This document shows, in pieces, positions 35,414 to 48,055 of a stretch of 64,000 nucleotides of DNA. The notes beneath the pieces are model-generated. The model did not search any database and was not told where the DNA came from. It saw nothing but the letters and a program-made list of their open reading frames with translations. A program made the position numbers and the translations under genes. Source of the stretch: Alitta virens (lineage: Eukaryota; Annelida; Polychaeta; Phyllodocida; Nereididae); the NCBI GenBank assembly GCA_932294295.1, contig OW028574.1:30326145-30390144 (forward strand), read 5' to 3'. Numbering within the stretch: the stretch's first letter is position 1; every line of letters begins with the position of its first letter.

Positions 35414-37220
35414 TTATGTTTCTTATACAACTGCCTCAGGTTCTTCTTTGACTGGCGATTCTGGTGCAGTTTCAGCTCCTTTAACTTCTTCTGTCACAAC
35501 AGCTTCCACCATAACAGACTCACGTTCTTCGTTGAAGAGCCATTCTGGTCCAACTGCAGCTTCTGCAACAACTGCTATCTTTCACAACAGCCTCAGGTTC
35601 TTCTTTGTCATGGTGATTCTGGTGCAGCTTGAGCTTCTGTAACTTCTTCATTTACAATTGCTTCCTCCACAATATCCTCAGGTTCTTTGACTGGTGACTC
35701 AGGCGCTGATTCAGCTTCTGTAACATCTTCAGTCAGGATTGTTTCCTCCACAACAGACACATGTTCTTCTTCGACTGGTGATTCTGGTGCATTTGCAATT
35801 TCAGTAACTTCTTCTATCACAACTGCTTCTTCCACAACTGACTCACATTCTTCCTTGAAGAGCAATTCAGGTCCAGTTTCTGTTTCTGTAACTTCTTCTG
35901 TCACAACGGCTTCCTCCACAACATACTCACGTCCTTTGACTGGTGATTTTTGAGCAGCTTTAGCTTCTGTAACTTCTTGTGTCACAATTGCTTTTTCCAC
36001 AACAGCCTCAGATTCTTCTTTGACTGGTGATTCCATTGGGGTTTCAGCTTCGGTAACTTCTATCACAACTACTTCTTCCACAACTGCCTTCAGTTCTTGG
36101 ACTGGTGATTCCAGTGTGGTTTCAGCTTCGGTAACTTCCTCTATCACAACTACTTCTTCCACAACTGCCTTCAGTTCTTCTTTGACTGGTGATTCTCTGG
36201 TGCAGCTTGAGCTTTGGTAACTTCTTCTGTCACAACGGCTTCCACAACAGACTCAGGTTCTTCCTTGACTGGTGATTTCAGTGTGGTTTCAGCTTCGGTA
36301 ACTTCTATCACAACTACTTCTTCCACAACTGCCTTCAGTTCTTGGACTGGTCATTCCAGTGTGGTTTCAGCTTCGGTAACTTCCTCTATCACAACTACTT
36401 CTTCCACAACTGCCTTCAGTTCTTCTTTGACTGGTGATTCTCTGGTGCAGCTTGAGCTTCGGTAACTTCTTCTGTCACAACGGCTTCCACAACAGACTCA
36501 GGTTCTTCCTTGACTGGTGATTTCAGTGTGGTTTCAGCTTCGGTAACTTCTATCACAACTACTTCTTCCACAACTGCCTTCAGTTCTTGGACTGGTGATT
36601 CCAGTGTGGTTTCAGCTTCGGTAACTTCCTATATCACAACTCCCTCTCTTCCACAACTGCCTTCAGTTCTTCTTTGACTGGTGATTCTCTGGTGCAGCTT
36701 GAGCTTCGGTAACTTCTTCTGTCACAACGGCTTCCACAACAGACTCAGGTTCTTCCTTGACTGGTGATTTCAGTGTGGTTTCAGCTTCGGTAACTTCTAT
36801 CACAACTACTTCTTCCACAACTGCCTTCAGTTCTTGGACTGGTGATTCCAGTGTGGTTTCAGCTTCGGTAACTTCCTCTATCACAACTACTTCTTCCACA
36901 ACTGCCTTCAGTTCTTCTTTGACTGGTGATTCTGGTGCAGCTTGAGCTTCAGTAACTTCTTCTGTCACTATTGCTTGCTCCAGAACAGTTTCAGGCTCTG
37001 ACTTGACTGGTGAATCTGGTGCAGTGTCAGTTTTTGTAACTTCTTTTGAAACAATTGCTTCTTCCACAACAGAATCACATTCCTCCTGGACTAGCAATTC
37101 TGGTGCATCTTCAGCTTCTATAACTTCTTCTTTCACAATTTCTTCTTTCACAATAGCCTCAGGTTCTTCTTTGACTGGTGACTCTAGTGCAGTTTCAGTT
37201 CCTGCAATTTCTTGTGACAC
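35414..37220 (-). repeat. U25, 1,807 bp, partner of U9
   Basis: Has the actggtcattcc change of U9 near 36,351 but not its ggtagcttcc change. Open segments 35608-36162 and 36663-37220. Confidence 0.9.
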
Positions 37221-38534
37221 TTATGTTTCTTATACAACTGCCTCAGGTTCTTCTTTGACTGGCGATTCTGGTGCAGTTTCAGCTCCTTTAACTTCTTCTG
37301 TCACAACAGCTTCCACCATAACAGACTCACGTTCTTCGTTGAAGAGCCATTCTGGTCCAACTGCAGCTTCTGCAACAACTGCTATCTTTCACAACAGCCT
37401 CAGGTTCTTCTTTGTCATGGTGATTCTGGTGCAGCTTGAGCTTCTGTAACTTCTTCATTTACAATTGCTTCCTCCACAATATCCTCAGGTTCTTTGACTG
37501 GTGACTCAGGCGCTGATTCAGCTTCTGTAACATCTTCAGTCAGGATTGTTTCCTCCACAACAGACACATGTTCTTCTTCGACTGGTGATTCTGGTGCATT
37601 TGCAATTTCAGTAACTTCTTCTATCACAACTGCTTCTTCCACAACTGACTCACATTTTTCCTTGAAGAGCAATTCAGGTCCAGTTTCTGTTTCTGTAACT
37701 TCTTCTGTCACAACGGCTTCCTCCACAACATACTCACGTCCTTTGACTGGTGATTTTTGAGCAGCTTTAGCTTCTGTAACTTCTTGTGTCACAATTGCTT
37801 TTTCCACAACAGCCTCAGATTCTTCTTTGACTGGTGATTCCATTGGGGTTTCAGCTTCGGTAACTTCTATCACAACTACTTCTTCCACAACTGCCTTCAG
37901 TTCTTGGACTGGTGATTCCAGTGTGGTTTCAGCTTCGGTAACTTCCTCTATCACAACTACTTCTTCCACAACTGCCTTCAGTTCTTCTTTGACTGGTGAT
38001 TCTCTGGTGCAGCTTGAGCTTTGGTAACTTCTTCTGTCACAGCGGCTTCCACAACAGACTCAGGTTCTTCCTTGACTGGTGATTTCAGTGTGGTTTCAGC
38101 TTCGGTAACTTCTATCACAACTACTTCTTCCACAACTGCCTTCAGTTCTTGGACTGGTGATTCCAGTGTGGTTTCAGCTTCGGTAACTTCCTCTATCACA
38201 ACTACTTCTTCCACAACTGCCTTCAGTTCTTCTTTGACTGGTGATTCTGGTGCAGCTTGAGCTTTGGTAACTTCTTCTGTCACTATTGCTTGCTCAGAAC
38301 AGTTTCAGGCTCTGACTTGACTGGTGAATCTGGTGCACTGTCAGTTTTTGTAACTTCTTTTGTAACAATTGCTTCTTCCACAACAGAATCACATTCCTCC
38401 TGGACTAGCAATTCTGGTGCATCTTCAGCTTCTATAACTTCTTCTTTCACAATTTCTTCTTTCACAATAGCCTCAGGTTCTTCTTTGACTGGTGACTCTA
38501 GTGCAGTTTCAGTTCCTGCAATTTCTTGTGACAC
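37221..38534 (-). repeat. U26, 1,314 bp, partner of U10
   Basis: 74-nt module 8 offset by the 1-nt deletion in module 13. Open segments 37415-37969, 37978-38283 and 38283-38534. FKEKCES as in U10; gcggc near 38,042. Confidence 0.9.
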
Positions 38535-40009
38535 TTATGTTTCTTATACAACTGCCTCAGGTTCTTCTTTGACTGGCGATTCTGGTGCAGTTTCAGCTCC
38601 TTTAATTTCTTCTGTCACAACAGCTTCCACCATAACAGACTCACGTTCTTCGTTGAAGAGCCATTCTGGTCCAACTGCAGCTTCTGCAACAACTGCTATC
38701 TTTCACAACAGCCTCAGGTTCTTCTTTGACTGGTGATTCCATTGGGGTTTCAGCTTCGGTAACTTCTATCACAACTACTTCTTCCACAACTGCCTTCAGT
38801 TCTTGGACTGGTGATTCCAGTGTGGTTTCAGCTTCGGTAACTTCCTCTATCACAACTACTTCTTCCACAACTGCCTTCAGTTCTTCTTTGACTGGTGATT
38901 CTGGTGCAGCTTGAGCTTCTGTAACTTCTTCATTTACAATTGCTTCCTCCACAATATCCTCAGGTTCTTTGACTGGTGACTCAGGCGCTGATTCAGCTTC
39001 TGTAACATCTTCAGTCAGGATTGTTTCCTCCACAACAGACACATGTTCTTCTTCGACTGGTGATTCTGGTGCATTTGCAATTTCAGTAACTTCTTCTATC
39101 ACAACTGCTTCTTCCACAACTGACTCACATTCTTCCTTGAAGAGCAATTCAGGTCCAGTTTCTGTTTCTGTAACTTCTTCTGTCACAACGGCTTCCTCCA
39201 CAACATACTCACGTCCTTTGACTGGTGATTTTTGAGCAGCTTTAGCTTCTGTAACTTCTTGTGTCACAATTGCTTTTTCCACAACAGCCTCAGATTCTTC
39301 TTTGACTGGTGATTCCATTGGGGTTTCAGCTTCGGTAACTTCTATCACAACTACTTCTTCCACAACTGCCTTCAGTTCTTGGACTGGTGATTCCAGTGTG
39401 GTTTCAGCTTCGGTAACTTCCTATATCACAACTACTTCTTCCACAACTGGCTTCAGTTCTTCTTTGACTGGTGATTCTCTGGTGCAGCTTGAGCTTTGGT
39501 AACTTCTTCTGTCACAGCGGCTTCCACAACAGACTCAGGTTCTTCCTTGACTGGTGATTTGAGTGTGGTTTCAGCTTCGGTAACTTCTATCACAACTACT
39601 TCTTCCACAACTGCCTTCAGTTCTTGGACTGGTGATTCCAGTGTGGTTTCAGCTTCGGTAACTTCCTCTATCACAACTACTTCTTCCACAACTGCCTTCA
39701 GTTCTTCTTTGACTGGTGATTCTGGTGCAGCTTGAGCTTTGGTAACTTCTTCTGTCACTATTGCTTGCTCAGAACAGTTTCAGGCTCTGACTTGACTGGT
39801 GAATCTGGTGCACTGTCAGTTTTTGTAACTTCTTTTGTAACAATTGCTTCTTCCACAACAGAATCACATTCCTCCTGGACTAGCAATTCTGGTGCATCTT
39901 CAGCTTCTATAACTTCTTCTTTCACAATTTCTTCTTTCACAATAGCCTCAGGTTCTTCTTTGACTGGTGACTCTAGTGCAGTTTCAGTTCCTGCAATTTC
40001 TTGTGACAC
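38535..40009 (-). repeat. U27, 1,475 bp, partner of U11
   Basis: 162-bp dimer between modules 7 and 8, minus the 1-nt module 13 deletion. Open segments 38641-39363 (240 codons), 39453-39758 and 39758-40009. Confidence 0.9.
38727..38888 (-). repeat. 162-bp ectopic dimer, U27
   Basis: Same junctions as in U11, displaced by 23,156 bp. Confidence 0.85.
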
Positions 40010-41324
40010 TTATGTTTCTTATACAACTGCCTCAGGTTCTTCTTTGACTGGCGATTCTGGTGCAGTTTCAGCTCCTTTAATTTCTTCTGTCACAACAGCT
40101 TCCACCATAACAGACTCACGTTCTTCGTTGAAGAGCCATTCTGGTCCAACTGCAGCTTCTGCAACAACTGCTATCTTTCACAACAGCCTCAGGTTCTTCT
40201 TTGTCATGGTGATTCTGGTGCAGCTTGAGCTTCTGTAACTTCTTCATTTACAATTGCTTCCTCCACAATATCCTCAGGTTCTTTGACTGGTGACTCAGGC
40301 GCTGATTCAGCTTCTGTAACATCTTCAGTCAGGATTGTTTCCTCCACAACAGACACATGTTCTTCTTCGACTGGTGATTCTGGTGCATTTGCAATTTCAG
40401 TAACTTCCTCTATCACAACTGCTTCTTCCACAACTGACTCACATTCTTCCTTGAAGAGCAATTCAGGTCCAGTTTCCGTTTCTGTAACTTCTTCTGTCAC
40501 AACGGCTTCCTCCACAACATACTCACGTCCTTTGACTGGTGATTTTTGAGCAGCTTTAGCTTCTGTAACTTCTTGTGTCACAATTGCTTTTTCCACAACA
40601 GCCTCAGATTCTTCTTTGACTGGTGATTCCATTGGGGTTTCAGCTTCGGTAACTTCTATCACAACTACTTCTTCCACAACTGCCTTCAGTTCTTGGACTG
40701 GTGATTCCAGTGTGGTTTCAGCTTCGGTAACTTCCTCTATCACAACTACTTCTTCCACAACTGCCTTCAGTTCTTCTTTGACTGGTGATTCTCTGGTGCA
40801 TCTTGAGCTTTGGTAACTTCTTCTGTCACAACGGCTTCCACAACAGACTCAGGTTCTTCCTTGACTGGTGATTTCAGTGTGGTTTCAGCTTCGGTAACTT
40901 CTATCACAACTACTTCTTCCACAACTGCCTTCAGTTCTTGGACTGGTGATTCCAGTGTGGTTTCAGCTTCGGTAACTTCCTCTATCACAACTACTTCTTC
41001 CACAACTGCCTTCAGTTCTTCTTTGACTGGTGATTCTGGTGCAGCTTGAGCTTCGGTAACTTCTTCTGTCACTATTGCTTGCTCCAGAACAGTTTCAGGC
41101 TCTGACTTGACTTGTGAATCTGGTGCACTGTCAGTTTTTGTAACTTCTTTTGTAACAATTGCTTCTTCCACAACAGAATCACATTCCTCCTGGACTAGCA
41201 ATTCTGGTGCATCTTCAGCTTCTATAACTTCTTCTTTCACAATTTCTTCTTTCACAATAGCCTCAGGTTCTTCTTTGACTGGTGACTCTAGTGCAGTTTC
41301 AGTTCCTGCAATTTCTTGTGACAC
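40010..41324 (-). repeat. U28, 1,315 bp, partner of U12
   Basis: 74-nt module 8. Open segments 40204-40758 and 40767-41324. DSQVK as U12, plus a private ggtgcatcttg near 40,801 (QDAPE for QAAPE) that U12 lacks and U31 shares. Confidence 0.9.
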
Positions 41325-42637
41325 TTATGTTTCTTATACAACTGCCTCAGGTTCTTCTTTGACTGGCGATTCTGGTGCAGTTTCAGCTCCTTTAACTTCT
41401 TCTATTACAACAGCTTCCACCATAACAGACTCACGTTCTTCGTTGAAGAGCCATTCTGGTCCAACTGCAGCTTCTGCAACAACTGCTATCTTTCACAACA
41501 GCCTCAGGTTCTTCTTTGACTGGTGATTCTGGTGCAGCTTGAGCTTCTGTAACTTCTTCATTTACAATTGCTTCCTCCACAATATCCTCAGGTTCTTTGA
41601 CTGGTGACTCAGGCGCTGATTCAGCTTCTGTAACATCTTCAGTCAGGATTGTTTCCTCCACAACAGACATATGTTCTTCTTTGACAGGTGATTCTGGTGC
41701 ATTTGCAATTTCAGTAACTTCTTCTATCACAACTGCTTCTTCCACAACTGACTCACATTCTTCCTTGAAGAGCAATTCAGGTCCAGTTTCCGTTTCTGTA
41801 ACTTCTTCTGTCACAACGGCTTCCTCCACAACATACTCACGTCCTTTGACTGGTGATTTTTGAGCAGCTTTAGCTTCTGTAACTTCTTGTGTCACAATTG
41901 CTTTTTCCACAACAGCCTCAGATTCTTCTTTGACTGGTGATTCCATTGGGGTTTCAGCTTCGGTAACTTCTATCACAACTACTTCTTCCACAACTGCCTT
42001 CAGTTCTTGGACTGGTGATTCCAGTGTGGTTTCAGCTTCGGTAACTTCCTCTATCACAACTACTTCTTCCACAACTGCCTTCAGTTCTTCTTTGACTGGT
42101 GATTCTCTGGTGCAGCTTGAGCTTTGGTAACTTCTTCTGTCACAGCGGCTTCCACAACAGACTCAGGTTCTTCCTTGACTGGTGATTTCAGTGTGGTTTC
42201 AGCTTCGGTAACTTCTATCACAACTACTTCTTCCACAACTGCCTTCAGTTCTTGGACTGGTGATTCCAGTGTGGTTTCAGCTTCGGTAACTTCCTCTATC
42301 ACAACTACTTCTTCCACAACTGCCTTCAGTTCTTCTTTGACTGGTGATTCTGGTGCAGCTTGAGCTTTGGTAACTTCTTCTGTCACTATTGCTTGCTCAG
42401 AACAGTTTCAGGCTCTGACTTGACTGGTGAATCTGGTGCACTGTCAGTTTTTGTAACTTCTTTTGTAACAATTGCTTCTTCCACAACAGAATCACATTCC
42501 TCCTGGACTAGCAATTCTGGTGCATCTTCAGCTTCTATAACTTCTTCTTTCACAATTTCTTCTTTCACAATAGCCTCAGGTTCTTCTTTGACTGGTGACT
42601 CTAGTGCAGTTTCAGTTCCTGCAATTTCTTGTGACAC
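41325..42637 (-). repeat. U29, 1,313 bp, hybrid unit
   Basis: 73-nt module 8 and the 1-nt module 13 deletion. Open segments 41431-42072 (213 codons), 42081-42386 and 42386-42637. Left part like U32 (VKEEHMS), right part like U26 (gcggc, VLSKQ). Confidence 0.88.
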
Positions 42638-44112
42638 TTATGTTTCTTATACAACTGCCTCAGGTTCTTCTTTGACTGGCGATTCTGGTGCAGTTTCAGC
42701 TCCTTTAATTTCTTCTGTCACAACAGCTTCCACCATAACAGACTCACGTTCTTCGTTGAAGAGCCATTCTGGTCCAACTGCAGCTTCTGCAACAACTGCT
42801 ATCTTTCACAACAGCCTCAGGTTCTTCTTTGACTGGTGATTCCATTGGGGTTTCAGCTTCGGTAACTTCTATCACAACTACTTCTTCCACAACTGCCTTC
42901 AGTTCTTGGACTGGTGATTCCAGTGTGGTTTCAGCTTCGGTAACTTCCTCTATCACAACTACTTCATCCACAACTGCCTTCAGTTCTTCTTTGACTGGTG
43001 ATTCTGGTGCAGCTTGAGCTTCTGTAACTTCTTCATTTACAATTGCTTCCTCCACAATATCCTCAGGTTCTTTGACTGGTGACTCAGGCGCTGATTCAGC
43101 TTCTGTAACATCTTCAGTCAGGATTGTTTCCTCCACAACAGACACATGTTCTTCTTCGACTGGTGATTCTGGTGCATTTGCAATTTCAGTAACTTCTTCT
43201 ATCACAACTGCTTCTTCCACAACTGACTCACATTCTTCCTTGAAGAGCAATTCAGGTCCAGTTTCTGTTTCTGTAACTTCTTCTGTCACAACGGCTTCCT
43301 CCACAACATACTCACGTCCTTTGACTGGTGATTTTTGAGCAGCTTTAGCTTCTGTAACTTCTTGTGTCACAATTGCTTTTTCCACAACAGCCTCAGATTC
43401 TTCTTTGACTGGTGATTCCATTGGGGTTTCAGCTTCGGTAACTTCTATCACAACTACTTCTTCCACAACTGCCTTCAGTTCTTGGACTGGTGATTCCAGT
43501 GTGGTTTCAGCTTCGGTAACTTCCTATATCACAACTACTTCTTCCACAACTGGCTTCAGTTCTTCTTTGACTGGTGATTCTCTGGTGCAGCTTGAGCTTT
43601 GGTAACTTCTTCTGTCACAGCGGCTTCCACAACAGACTCAGGTTCTTCCTTGACTGGTGATTTGAGTGTGGTTTCAGCTTCGGTAACTTCTATCACAACT
43701 ACTTCTTCCACAACTGCCTTCAGTTCTTGGACTGGTGATTCCAGTGTGGTTTCAGCTTCGGTAACTTCCTCTATCACAACTACTTCTTCCACAACTGCCT
43801 TCAGTTCTTCTTTGACTGGTGATTCTGGTGCAGCTTGAGCTTTGGTAACTTCTTCTGTCACTATTGCTTGCTCAGAACAGTTTCAGGCTCTGACTTGACT
43901 GGTGAATCTGGTGCACTGTCAGTTTTTGTAACTTCTTTTGTAACAATTGCTTCTTCCACAACAGAATCACATTCCTCCTGGACTAGCAATTCTGGTGCAT
44001 CTTCAGCTTCTATAACTTCTTCTTTCACAATTTCTTCTTTCACAATAGCCTCAGGTTCTTCTTTGACTGGTGACTCTAGTGCAGTTTCAGTTCCTGCAAT
44101 TTCTTGTGACAC
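42638..44112 (-). repeat. U30, 1,475 bp, copy of U27
   Basis: 162-bp dimer and 1-nt deletion. Open segments 42744-43466 (240 codons), 43556-43861 and 43861-44112. A private acttcatcc change near 42,965 (Glu to Asp) lies inside the inserted dimer. Confidence 0.9.
42830..42991 (-). repeat. 162-bp ectopic dimer, U30
   Basis: Same junctions as in U27, displaced by 4,103 bp; has one private change (acttcatcc). Confidence 0.85.
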
Positions 44113-45427
44113 TTATGTTTCTTATACAACTGCCTCAGGTTCTTCTTTGACTGGCGATTCTGGTGCAGTTTCAGCTCCTTTAATTTCTTCTGTCACAACA
44201 GCTTCCACCATAACAGACTCACGTTCTTCGTTGAAGAGCCATTCTGGTCCAACTGCAGCTTCTGCAACAACTGCTATCTTTCACAACAGCCTCAGGTTCT
44301 TCTTTGTCATGGTGATTCTGGTGCAGCTTGAGCTTCTGTAACTTCTTCATTTACAATTGCTTCCTCCACAATATCCTCAGGTTCTTTGACTGGTGACTCA
44401 GGCGCTGATTCAGCTTCTGTAACATCTTCAGTCAGGATTGTTTCCTCCACAACAGACACATGTTCTTCTTCGACTGGTGATTCTGGTGCATTTGCAATTT
44501 CAGTAACTTCCTCTATCACAACTGCTTCTTCCACAACTGACTCACATTCTTCCTTGAAGAGCAATTCAGGTCCAGTTTCCGTTTCTGTAACTTCTTCTGT
44601 CACAACGGCTTCCTCCACAACATACTCACGTCCTTTGACTGGTGATTTTTGAGCAGCTTTAGCTTCTGTAACTTCTTGTGTCACAATTGCTTTTTCCACA
44701 ACAGCCTCAGATTCTTCTTTGACTGGTGATTCCATTGGGGTTTCAGCTTCGGTAACTTCTATCACAACTACTTCTTCCACAACTGCCTTCAGTTCTTGGA
44801 CTGGTGATTCCAGTGTGGTTTCAGCTTCGGTAACTTCCTCTATCACAACTACTTCTTCCACAACTGCCTTCAGTTCTTCTTTGACTGGTGATTCTCTGGT
44901 GCATCTTGAGCTTTGGTAACTTCTTCTGTCACAACGGCTTCCACAACAGACTCAGGTTCTTCCTTGACTGGTGATTTCAGTGTGGTTTCAGCTTCGGTAA
45001 CTTCTATCACAACTACTTCTTCCACAACTGCCTTCAGTTCTTGGACTGGTGATTCCAGTGTGGTTTCAGCTTCGGTAACTTCCTCTATCACAACTACTTC
45101 TTCCACAACTGCCTTCAGTTCTTCTTTGACTGGTGATTCTGGTGCAGCTTGAGCTTCGGTAACTTCTTCTGTCACTATTGCTTGCTCCAGAACAGTTTCA
45201 GGCTCTGACTTGACTTGTGAATCTGGTGCACTGTCAGTTTTTGTAACTTCTTTTGTAACAATTGCTTCTTCCACAACAGAATCACATTCCTCCTGGACTA
45301 GCAATTCTGGTGCATCTTCAGCTTCTATAACTTCTTCTTTCACAATTTCTTCTTTCACAATAGCCTCAGGTTCTTCTTTGACTGGTGACTCTAGTGCAGT
45401 TTCAGTTCCTGCAATTTCTTGTGACAC
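44113..45427 (-). repeat. U31, 1,315 bp, copy of U28
   Basis: 74-nt module 8. Open segments 44307-44861 and 44870-45427, identical peptides to U28, including QDAPE. Confidence 0.9.
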
Positions 45428-46741
45428 TTATGTTTCTTATACAACTGCCTCAGGTTCTTCTTTGACTGGCGATTCTGGTGCAGTTTCAGCTCCTTTAACT
45501 TCTTCTATTACAACAGCTTCCACCATAACAGACTCACGTTCTTCGTTGAAGAGCCATTCTGGTCCAACTGCAGCTTCTGCAACAACTGCTATCTTTCACA
45601 ACAGCCTCAGGTTCTTCTTTGACTGGTGATTCTGGTGCAGCTTGAGCTTCTGTAACTTCTTCATTTACAATTGCTTCCTCCACAATATCCTCAGGTTCTT
45701 TGACTGGTGACTCAGGCGCTGATTCAGCTTCTGTAACATCTTCAGTCAGGATTGTTTCCTCCACAACAGACATATGTTCTTCTTTGACAGGTGATTCTGG
45801 TGCATTTGCAATTTCAGTAACTTCTTCTATCACAACTGCTTCTTCCACAACTGACTCACATTCTTCCTTGAAGAGCAATTCAGGTCCAGTTTCCGTTTCT
45901 GTAACTTCTTCTGTCACAACGGCTTCCTCCACAACATACTCACGTCCTTTGACTGGTGATTTTTGAGCAGCTTTAGCTTCTGTAACTTCTTGTGTCACAA
46001 TTGCTTTTTCCACAACAGCCTCAGATTCTTCTTTGACTGGTGATTCCATTGGGGTTTCAGCTTCGGTAACTTCTATCACAACTACTTCTTCCACAACTGC
46101 CTTCAGTTCTTGGACTGGTGATTCCAGTGTGGTTTCAGCTTCGGTAATTTCCTATATCACAACTACTTCTTCCACAACTGCCTTCAGTTCTTCTTTGACT
46201 GGTGATTCTCTGGTGCAGCTTGAGCTTCGGTAACTTCTTCTGTCACAACGGCTTCCACAACAGACTCAGGTTCTTCCTTGACTGGTGATTTCAGTGTGGT
46301 TTCAGCTTCGGTAACTTCTATCACAACTACTTCTTCCACAACTGCCTTCAGTTCTTGGACTGGTGATTCCAGTGTGGTTTCAGCTTCGGTAACTTCCTCC
46401 ATCACAACTACTTCTTCCACAACTGCCTTCAGTTCTTCTTTGACTGGTGATTCTGGTGCAGCTTGAGCTTCGGTAACTTCTTCTGTCACTATTGCTTGCT
46501 CCAGAACAGTTTCAGGCACTGACTTGACTGGTGAATCTGGTGCACTGTCAGTTTTTGTAACTTCTTTTGTAACAATTGCTTCTTCCACAACAGAATCACA
46601 TTCCTCCTGGACTAGCAATTCTGGTGCATCTTCAGCTTCTATAACTTCTTCTTTCACAATTTCTTCTTTCACAATAGCCTCAGGTTCTTCTTTGACTGGT
46701 GACTCTAGTGCAGTTTCAGTTCCTGCAATTTCTTGTGACAC
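45428..46741 (-). repeat. U32, 1,314 bp
   Basis: 73-nt module 8; TAG in module 1 near 46,151. Open segments 45534-46094 and 46184-46741. VVMEE and SVPETV as in U13/U16, but VKEEHMS instead of VKVEHMS. Confidence 0.9.
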
Positions 46742-48055
46742 TTATGTTTCTTATACAACTGCCTCAGGTTCTTCTTTGACTGGCGATTCTGGTGCAGTTT
46801 CAGCTCCTTTAACTTCTTCTGTCACAACAGCTTCCACCATAACAGACTCACGTTCTCCGTTGAAGAGCCATTCTGGTCCAACTGCAGCTTCTGCAACAAC
46901 TGCTATCTTTCACAACAGCCTCAGGTTCTTCTTTGACTGGTGATTCTGGTGCAGCTTGAGCTTCTGTAACTTCTTCATTTACAATTGCTTCCTCCACAAT
47001 ATCCTCAGGTTCTTTGACTGGTGACTCAGGCGCTGATTCAGCTTCTGTAACATCTTCAGTCAGGATTGTTTCCTCCACAACAGACATATGTTCTTCTTTG
47101 ACAGGTGATTCTGGTGCATTTGCAATTTCAGTAACTTCTTCTATCACAACTGCTTCTTCCACAACTGACTCACATTCTTCCTTGAAGAGCAATTCAGGTC
47201 CAGTTTCCGTTTCTGTAACTTCTTCTGTCACAACGGCTTCCTCCACAACATACTCACGTCCTTTGACTGGTGATTTTTGAGCAGCTTTAGCTTCTGTAAC
47301 TTCTTGTGTCACAATTGCTTTTTCCACAACAGCCTCAGATTCTTCTTTGACTGGTGATTCCATTGGGGTTTCAGCTTCGGTAACTTCTATCACAACTATT
47401 TCTTCCACAACTGCCTTCAGTTCTTGGACTGGTGATTCCAGTGTGGTTTCAGCTTCGGTAACTTCCTCTATCACAACTACTTCTTCCACAACTGCCTTCA
47501 GTTCTTCGTTGACTGGTGATTCTCTGGTGCAGCTTGAGCTTTGGTAACTTCTTCTGTCACAACGGCTTCCACAACAGACTCAGGTTCTTCCTTGACTGGT
47601 GATTTCAGTGTGGTTTCAGCTTCGGTAACTTCTATCACAACTACTTCTTCCACAACTGCCTTCAGTTCTTGGACTGGTGATTCCAGTGTGGTTTCAGCTT
47701 CGGTAACTTCCTCTATCACAACTACTTCTTCCACAACTGCCTTCAGTTCTTCTTTGACTGATGATTCTGGTGCAGCTTGAGCTTCGGTAACTTCTTCTGT
47801 CACTATTGCTTGCTCCAGAACAGTTTCAGGCTCTGACTTGACTGGTGAATCTGGTGCACTGTCAGTTTTTGTAACTTCTTTTGTAACAATTGCTTCTTCC
47901 ACAACAGAATCACATTCCTCCTGGACTAGCAATTCTGGTGCATCTTCAGCTTCTATAACTTCTTCTTTCACAATTTCTTCTTTCACAATAGCCTCAGGTT
48001 CTTCTTTGACTGGTGACTCTAGTGCAGTTTCAGTTCCTGCAATTTCTTGTGACAC
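46742..48055 (-). repeat. U33, 1,314 bp, partner of U17
   Basis: 73-nt module 8. Open segments 46848-47489 (213 codons) and 47498-48055. Shares ctatttcttcc, HQSTKN and gactgatgattc with U17. Confidence 0.9.

Larger units (their letters stand above)
37800..46003 (-). repeat. 4,103-bp tandem duplication, two copies (U26 right to U32 left)
   Basis: U27/U28 recur as U30/U31 at an offset of 4,103 bp. Shared markers are the ctctggtgcatcttg variant (about 40,801 and 44,904), TTGF (39302-39502 and 43405-43605) and the 162-bp dimer insertion. U29 is the hybrid: left part like U32 (ttctttgacagg near 41,690), right part like U26 (gcggc near 42,145). Outer ends are approximate. Confidence 0.85.
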
